A stretch of DNA of 64,000 bases from Comamonadaceae bacterium (GTDB lineage: Bacteria; Pseudomonadota; Gammaproteobacteria; Burkholderiales; Burkholderiaceae_C), in NCBI GenBank assembly GCA_947450895.1, contig CANFWT010000008.1:1-64000 (forward strand), read 5' to 3'. Each line of letters opens with the position of its first letter. Within the stretch, counting starts at the first letter, position 1. The translations under genes were made by a program, and so were the position numbers. Below the pieces are notes generated by a model, which was not told where the DNA came from, did not search any database, and saw only the letters and a program-made list of their open reading frames with translations. Below are positions 58,834 through 64,000 of the stretch, piece by piece.

Positions 58834-59532
58834 TCAGCGCAGGCGGCTTAAGGCGGCGCTGGCCACCTCGCCGATGCGTGACAAAAAGTCGGTGCCCATG
58901 GCGCTGTGAAAGCGCTGCGCGTCCATGGATGCCAGCACCAGCATGCCAAAGGCCGGTGCGGTGCTGCCTGCGTCCCCGCTGCGCAGGGGAATCAGCGCCA
59001 GCGAACTCGCCGCGGCAGGTTTCTCCAGCCAGGCTGCCACTTCAAAACCGGTATTCAAACCGCAAAACGGTTCGGCCAAAGACGAGGCAAACAGCTTGGC
59101 CTCGTCGGTCACACCTTGCACAAAGTCCGCGTCAGCATATTCGCTGGCCAGACCCCACAGGCGCATACTGACCTGCGGCACGGCAAACTGTTCCTTGATG
59201 TCTTGGGCGATCAGGCCCGGCAGGGTATGCGCCTGGGGCACCAGCAGCAGACCGCGCGCCCAGCGCAAAATTTTGTCGGACAGCAGCACGTTGTCATTGC
59301 CGTGGCGAATCATGTCCATGATGCGCACTTCCAGGAGCTTGATCTTTTCGCGCAGCATCTCCGCCTGGCGCTCTTGCAGGCTGACTGCGCGGTGGCTGTG
59401 GGGGCTGGTCAGTTGCACCGCCGCGAGAAGCTCAGAGTGACGCAGAAAAAAGTCCGGTGTATTGGCCAGGTAATAGGCAATATCGTCTTCGGTGATCGGG
59501 TTGTTCAGGCTTTGGTCGGTGAGCTGGGTCAT
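58834..59532 (-). CDS. DUF484 family protein
   Basis: 232 residues. TEDDIAYYLANTPDFFLRHSELLAAVQL and SLQERQAEMLREKIKLLE are the DUF484 opening; a GAF-like domain follows. Conserved between dapF and xerC in many proteobacteria, function unknown. Probably co-transcribed with xerC (13-bp spacer). Confidence 0.92.
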   Translation of the reverse strand: MTQLTDQSLNNPITEDDIAYYLANTPDFFLRHSELLAAVQLTSPHSHRAVSLQERQAEMLREKIKLLEVRIMDMIRHGNDNVLLSDKILRWARGLLLVPQAHTLPGLIAQDIKEQFAVPQVSMRLWGLASEYADADFVQGVTDEAKLFASSLAEPFCGLNTGFEVAAWLEKPAAASSLALIPLRSGDAGSTAPAFGMLVLASMDAQRFHSAMGTDFLSRIGEVASAALSRLR

Positions 59533-59557
59533 GGTGCTTGCAATAGGGGTTGAACAA

Positions 59558-60427
59558 TCATAGGGAGGCGGGGAATTCGATCTCGCCGGTAAAAACAGTT
59601 ACTGCGGGGCCGGTCATCAGCACCGGCGCGGCGCCGCCCGCCCAGGCGATGGTGAGCACGCCGCCGCGCGTGTGCACGTCCACGCGCGCGTCGAGCAGGC
59701 CCCAGCGAATACCGGCCACCACCGCCGCGCAGGCGCCGCTGCCGCAGGCCAGGGTCTCGCCCACGCCGCGCTCGTAAACGCGCAGGCGAATCTGGCTGCG
59801 GCTGACAATTTGCATAAACCCGGCGTTGACATGGCGCGCAAAGCGCGGGTGCTGCTGCACCAGAGGACCTTGGGATTCGACGGGTGCGGTATCGACATCG
59901 GCCACGCGCTGCACCGCATGCGGATTACCCATGGAGATGGGAGCAACCCAGACGATGCTGCCGCTCTCCCCCAATGCCAACGGCCAGCTTTGCCAGCTGC
60001 CGTCGGCCTGCGGCGTGAGGCCCTGGGTGTCAAACGGCAGTTGCACGGGTTCAAACACGGGCGCGCCCATATCCACCGTCACCCGGCCGTCGGGCGTGAG
60101 TTCGGGCTCAATCACGCCCTTCATGGTTTTGACGCGCAGGCGGTCTTTGGGGCTCAGGCCCTGGTCACGCACAAAGCGGGCAAAGCAGCGCGCACCGTTG
60201 CCGCACTGTTCCACCTCGGCGCCGTCGGCGTTGTGGATGATGTATTCAAAGTCGATGCCGGGGCCGGGCGAGGGGCGCACGGTGAGGATTTGGTCGGCGC
60301 CCACACCAAAATGGCGGTCGCCTAAAAAGCGATAGTGCGCCGGGGTCAGGCCCAAGGGGCCACGGGTTTCGTCCAGCACCACGAAGTCGTTGCCGGCGCC
60401 TTGCATTTTGGTAAACGGGATGCGCAT
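59558..60427 (-). CDS. dapF: Diaminopimelate epimerase
   Basis: 289 residues from the ATG at 60427. The two catalytic cysteines are in CGNGARC and [21 protein letters not shown] is the family opening. Converts LL- to meso-diaminopimelate for lysine and peptidoglycan. First gene of dapF-DUF484-xerC, divergent from the hydrolase gene. Confidence 0.97.
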   Translation of the reverse strand: MRIPFTKMQGAGNDFVVLDETRGPLGLTPAHYRFLGDRHFGVGADQILTVRPSPGPGIDFEYIIHNADGAEVEQCGNGARCFARFVRDQGLSPKDRLRVKTMKGVIEPELTPDGRVTVDMGAPVFEPVQLPFDTQGLTPQADGSWQSWPLALGESGSIVWVAPISMGNPHAVQRVADVDTAPVESQGPLVQQHPRFARHVNAGFMQIVSRSQIRLRVYERGVGETLACGSGACAAVVAGIRWGLLDARVDVHTRGGVLTIAWAGGAAPVLMTGPAVTVFTGEIEFPASL

Positions 60428-60516
60428 AGGTGCCAATTATCGACCTATGCAGCGCCCACTGACACGCCCACTGCGCGGGGCAACTGCAGTCCCGCGTTTG
60501 GCTGCAAAATGCCCGC

Positions 60517-61449
60517 ATGCCACGCCACTCCCAAATCCTTGATTCCGCCGCCGGGCCCCTGCCCGCCCCCACCGACTGGCAAACGCTCGAACCGGTGGCG
60601 CTCTTGCGCAATGTGCTGCGCCTGACCGCGCCCAACCCCGGCTTCATGACCGGCCCCGGCACCAACAGCTATCTGGTGGGCGACGCCGACACCGGCTTTA
60701 TCGCCATAGACCCTGGCCCGGCCGACGCAGACCATGTGGCCCGCCTGTGGGCTGCGGCCACCCACCCTGACGGCAGCGGCGGCAATCTGCGCCTGATTGT
60801 GTGTACCCACTCGCACTTGGACCATTCGCCCGGTGCGGCGCCCTTGCAAGCGCTGTGCGCGCAGGCAGGCGTGAAGGTGCCAATTCTGGGCTTGGCCTCC
60901 GCGCCCACGGCGCGCGCCAACAGCCACTTCGTGCCGGACGCCGCGCTGGCGCATGGCCAGCGCCTGACTTTGTTGAGGCCCAGCGGGCAAGACAGCCACA
61001 CGCTGCAAGCCATCCACACCCCCGGCCACGCCGCCAACCACGTGTGCCTGCTGCTTGAAGAAGACGGCCTGCTTTTTTCGGGCGACCACATCTTGAACGG
61101 CAGCACCACGGTGATCGACCCGCCCGACGGCAATATGGGCCATTACCTGGATTCGCTGGACCTGCTGCACCAGGCCTGCACCGCGCACGGCGTGCAGTTC
61201 ATCCTGCCCGCCCACGGCCACGCCATGCCCGACGCGCTGGGCGCGATTGCGCACCTGAAAGCCCACCGCCTGGCGCGCGAAGCCAAGATTGCTGCGGTGA
61301 TGCAGGCCAACCCCAACGGCGACCCTGACCAGTGGCTGCCCCTGGCCTATGACGACGTCAACCCGCGCCTGTGGCCGGTGGCCAAGCGCTCGCTCTTGGC
61401 GCACGTGGAGCACATTCAGTGGCTGCAATCGAACGGGCGCACCGCATGA
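60517..61449 (+). CDS. Metallo-beta-lactamase-fold hydrolase (LACTB2-like)
   Basis: 310 residues. Zinc motif THSHLDH, then HTPGHAANHVCLLL, FSGDHIL and a late AHGH. The loop NPGFMTGPGTNSYLVG resembles LACTB2/glyoxalase II-type proteins. Hydrolase of unknown substrate, possibly nuclease-like as some relatives. Its stop overlaps the next ATG by four bases (ATGA). Confidence 0.87.
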   Translation: MPRHSQILDSAAGPLPAPTDWQTLEPVALLRNVLRLTAPNPGFMTGPGTNSYLVGDADTGFIAIDPGPADADHVARLWAAATHPDGSGGNLRLIVCTHSHLDHSPGAAPLQALCAQAGVKVPILGLASAPTARANSHFVPDAALAHGQRLTLLRPSGQDSHTLQAIHTPGHAANHVCLLLEEDGLLFSGDHILNGSTTVIDPPDGNMGHYLDSLDLLHQACTAHGVQFILPAHGHAMPDALGAIAHLKAHRLAREAKIAAVMQANPNGDPDQWLPLAYDDVNPRLWPVAKRSLLAHVEHIQWLQSNGRTA

Positions 61450-62243
61450 GCACCAAGCCCCAAGAGTTGCCGGGCGAACGCCTGGCCAAGCGCGTAGCGC
61501 AGCTGCTGGGCTGCTCGCGCAGCGAGGCCGAGCAGTACATCGAAGGCGGCTTTGTCCGCGTGGACGGCGTGGTGGTGGAAGACCCGCCGTTTCGCGTGCT
61601 ACAACAGGCCGTCACGGTAGACCCTGAGGCCAGTTTGCTCAACCTGAGCGCCATCACCCTGGTGCTGAACAAGCCGCCGGGCTGGCTGGACGGCCTGACC
61701 GAGGCGCCGATTCCCAGCCCGCACTACAAGGGCAAAAAGCCCAAGGTGCACACGGCGCGCGAACTGCTCACGCCCGCGCACCGCAACCCGGCTGACGCGA
61801 GCGACACGCGCGTACTCAAACGCCACTTCAATGCCTTAGAGGCCAGCGTGGCGCTAGAGACCGGCGCCAGCGGCCTAGTGGTTTTCACCCAAGACTGGCG
61901 CACCCAGCGCAAGCTGATCGAAGACCTGGCGGTGATGGAGCACGAGCTGATGCTAGAAGTGCAAGGCGAAGTGCTGCCCGAGGCGCTGATTCCCATAGAG
62001 CGCGCGCTGCGAGACGAGCGCCAACGCCTGCCGCACGCCAAGGTGAGCGTGGGCAGCTCGGGGCCGCAGGGCAGCAAGCTACGCCTGGCGGTCAAAGGCG
62101 CCCACCCCGGCTTGGCCGCGCACCTGTGTGAGATCGCCGGGCTGCAACTGGTAGCCCTGCGCCGCATTCGGCTGGGGCGCGTGGGTCTGGGCGACGTGTC
62201 GCCGGGACAGTGGCGCTACCTGGGGGCGCACGAGCGGTTTTAA
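61446..62243 (+). CDS. RsuA/RluF-type pseudouridine-synthase-like protein with altered catalytic site
   Basis: 265 residues. An S4 RNA-binding domain (~12-60, ERLAKRVAQLLGCSRSEAEQYIEGGFVRV) is followed by a pseudouridine-synthase-like fold (LVLNKPPGW near 73). Where the family has GRLDxxTxGL, this protein has ALETGASGL, with Glu138 in place of the catalytic aspartate; the later K-x-Y region reads HELMLEV. It may bind RNA without modifying it, or use Glu. Coupled to the hydrolase gene upstream. Confidence 0.75.
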   Translation: MSTKPQELPGERLAKRVAQLLGCSRSEAEQYIEGGFVRVDGVVVEDPPFRVLQQAVTVDPEASLLNLSAITLVLNKPPGWLDGLTEAPIPSPHYKGKKPKVHTARELLTPAHRNPADASDTRVLKRHFNALEASVALETGASGLVVFTQDWRTQRKLIEDLAVMEHELMLEVQGEVLPEALIPIERALRDERQRLPHAKVSVGSSGPQGSKLRLAVKGAHPGLAAHLCEIAGLQLVALRRIRLGRVGLGDVSPGQWRYLGAHERF

Positions 62244-62290
62244 GCGCCCATTGCCCGCCGGGCTGACCCAGCGGTGCGATGCATCAGCAG

Positions 62291-62310
62291 GCTGCAAGTG
62301 CTCTTGCAGC
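62291..62310. terminator. Stem-loop between convergent genes
   Basis: GCTGCAAG, TGCT loop, CTTGCAGC: a perfect 8-bp stem between the pseudouridine-synthase-like gene and the PhoD-type gene. Only TCTGTCC follows on the plus strand, so support is moderate. Confidence 0.45.
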
Positions 62311-62319
62311 TCTGTCCAA

Positions 62320-64000
62320 CTAGGCGTAGGTGACCGACAGGTCTGCGGCGCTGACGGTCATGGTCTTGCCCACGCTCGCGACGTAATTGGTGGACTTGAT
62401 GGTGTCCACAAACACATATTCGCCTTTGACCGAAGCAGCCGTCGCTGTCATCAACAAGTAGCCGCGGCGGATGGTGTCAGCGTAGTTAAGGTCGTCGACC
62501 AGTCCCAAGCCCGCTCCGTAGGCGCCGGGCACGACGGCGGTGCCGTCCATGGCGCCCGCCAGGCCGCCCAGACCAGCGCTCTCAAAACCCGGCGATGTCA
62601 CCGAGCTACCGGCAAACTCCACGCCCACTTTGTCGCCAGCAAGCGTTGTCAGGTTTGTGAACCAGGCGTTGTGCGAATCGCCCGAAAGCGTGATGAATTT
62701 ATTCCCCTGCGACTTGATGGTTTGGAGAATCGTCTCGCGCTGGATCGGATAGCCGTCCCACGCGTCGAGGTTGTAGGGCAGACGAGGGTTTTTCAACGCA
62801 CTGACCAAGTCTACTTGCGCAGGTGTCCGAGAAGCAGCGGGCGTAATCTTGGCAACCAAGTAGGCGGTCACTGCGGCAGTTGGGTCCCCACCCTTGGCCG
62901 CGACCTGAAGCACCGAGGCGGGAAACCACATGCGCGCCATGATGTCCTGGTTGCCCATGATTTGCCACGTGGCCTTGGAGGCCGCCATGCCGCTGGTCAA
63001 CCAGTTTTGCTGGGTAGTGCTCATCATCAGATGGCTGGCGTCGGACGGTGGAACGCTGGTCAGCGCAGCGACGTAGCGCCCAATCCCCCCATCCGGGTCA
63101 CCATAGGCATCGTATTGTTTGGCGCGGCCTTCAATCCGTGTGTCCACCATGTGCAGGGTAAAGATGGTGCCAAAGTCAAAGCGGCGGTAAATTTTCAAAA
63201 GGTTGGCAGGGTCTTGCGCCCGGATAGGCATCCACTCGTGGTAGGCCTGGGCTGCAATAGCCTTGCGTGCGCTCCACGCGCCCTGGGTGGCGCTGTTGTG
63301 GTTTTCCGCACCATCCACCCAGGCATTGTTGGCAAACTCATGGTCGTCCCACACCGTAATCCAGGGCATGGTCGCATGCAGTGCTTTGAGGTTTGGGTCA
63401 CTGCGGTAACGCGCATAACGGGTACGGTAATCGTCAAGGCTGACGATTTCAGTGGCTGGTGCCGTGACCCGGCCCAAGGCGACTGCGTCAGCATTGCCGA
63501 ACTTGGCCGGGTCAGAACCGTATTCGTAAATGTAGTCGCCCAAATGCACTGCGTACTGGGCCCCGGACTTGGTCGCTGCGTCATAGGCATTGAAGTAACC
63601 GGCCGAATACAGCGTGCAAGAGAAGACCGCAAATTTCACACTCGCCACATTAGCCGCGGGCAAGGTGCGGGTGAGGCCCACCGGTGAAATCCAACGACCC
63701 GACACAAAGCGGTAGTAGTAATCGCGCCCGGCGCTCAGGCCGGTGGCGTCGACTTTGGCGGTGAAACCGGTAAGCGCGCTAGCGATGACCGTGCCAGAGC
63801 TGACGATGGTGGCGAAGCCAGAGTCCGTGGCAACCTGGTAGGTCAGTGGCACGGTATCGGCAAATCCATCGTACTTGGCATGGGTCCAAAGCATGACACG
63901 GTCTGCCAGTGGGTCGCCGCTGGCCACGCCGTAGTTGAACTGAACCATGGGACCGTCGCTACCGCCGCAGGCAGACAACAGGGCACCCGCACCCAATGCG
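62320..64000 (-). CDS. PhoD-type alkaline phosphatase/phosphodiesterase, truncated by window edge
   Basis: The frame is open from the stop at 62320 to the right edge, about 558 residues. The visible N-terminus (LGAGALLSACGG) looks like the end of a Tat or lipoprotein signal. FNYGVASGDPLADRVMLWTH is the PhoD N-domain opening; HLGDYIYEYG, WDDHEFANN, VDTRIEGR and LSGDSHNAWF carry the metal ligands. Secreted phosphate-scavenging enzyme using metal ions. The start lies beyond the window. Confidence 0.92.
   Translation of the reverse strand, partial: ALGAGALLSACGGSDGPMVQFNYGVASGDPLADRVMLWTHAKYDGFADTVPLTYQVATDSGFATIVSSGTVIASALTGFTAKVDATGLSAGRDYYYRFVSGRWISPVGLTRTLPAANVASVKFAVFSCTLYSAGYFNAYDAATKSGAQYAVHLGDYIYEYGSDPAKFGNADAVALGRVTAPATEIVSLDDYRTRYARYRSDPNLKALHATMPWITVWDDHEFANNAWVDGAENHNSATQGAWSARKAIAAQAYHEWMPIRAQDPANLLKIYRRFDFGTIFTLHMVDTRIEGRAKQYDAYGDPDGGIGRYVAALTSVPPSDASHLMMSTTQQNWLTSGMAASKATWQIMGNQDIMARMWFPASVLQVAAKGGDPTAAVTAYLVAKITPAASRTPAQVDLVSALKNPRLPYNLDAWDGYPIQRETILQTIKSQGNKFITLSGDSHNAWFTNLTTLAGDKVGVEFAGSSVTSPGFESAGLGGLAGAMDGTAVVPGAYGAGLGLVDDLNYADTIRRGYLLMTATAASVKGEYVFVDTIKSTNYVASVGKTMTVSAADLSVTYA

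Overview
This GC-rich window reads as chromosomal DNA of a betaproteobacterium of the order Burkholderiales, most likely family Comamonadaceae (Rhodoferax/Polaromonas/Acidovorax-like). The evidence is the complete atpIBEFHAGDC operon, the ybeD-lipB-lipA set, a truncated regulatory PTS (EIIA-Man, HPr, EI), dapF-DUF484-xerC, TsaB-RimI-UDG, an extended UvrA, and two-partner secretion genes. Genus level is inference.

Layout. 1-7.4 kb (minus): an ABC-type uptake cluster with two unusual fusions. A TetR regulator is fused to an AMP-forming acyl-CoA ligase, followed by a RbsC-type permease, a periplasmic binding protein, a permease fused to an SMP-30/strictosidine-synthase-like propeller, and a second, edge-truncated propeller protein. 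A perfect inverted repeat lies just upstream of the first gene. 7.5-9.4 kb: GST and rlmI. 9.4-16 kb: a two-partner secretion pair (TpsB, TpsA) and a DUF4239 membrane protein. 16-22 kb: YhgE/Pip-type transporter, DUF962 (Mpo1-like) protein, a stand-alone FAD oxidoreductase and a FAD oxidoreductase-SelD fusion. 22-23 kb: repeat-filled spacer, then ssb and divergent uvrA. 26.3-28.7 kb: small accessory islet with an AT-richer lipoprotein gene, a broken HTH antitoxin fragment next to a tandem repeat, two toxin-antitoxin modules and an orphan gene.

28.7-38 kb: UDG, rimI, tsaB, DMT transporter, dacB (PBP4), SemiSWEET, GDSL lipoprotein esterase, OmpW, SEC-C protein, a gene-less 660-bp stretch, tRNA-Arg(CCG) and a membrane-anchored cytochrome c. 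38-49 kb: two conserved genes, the ATP synthase operon with terminator and a candidate promoter, then ybeD-lipB-lipA. 49-57.4 kb: aldo-keto reductase, regulatory PTS genes, MFS transporter, lipoprotein, VOC protein and an ABC-2 exporter pair. 57.4-57.8 kb: an intergenic segment that folds into a nested, branched RNA-like structure. 57.8-64 kb: xerC, DUF484, dapF, a metallo-beta-lactamase-fold hydrolase, a pseudouridine-synthase-like protein with a changed catalytic residue, and an edge-truncated PhoD-type phosphatase.

The best candidates for something undescribed are the fusion-rich uptake cluster at the left edge and the structured intergenic element near 57.65 kb. Most of the rest is core metabolism and maintenance.
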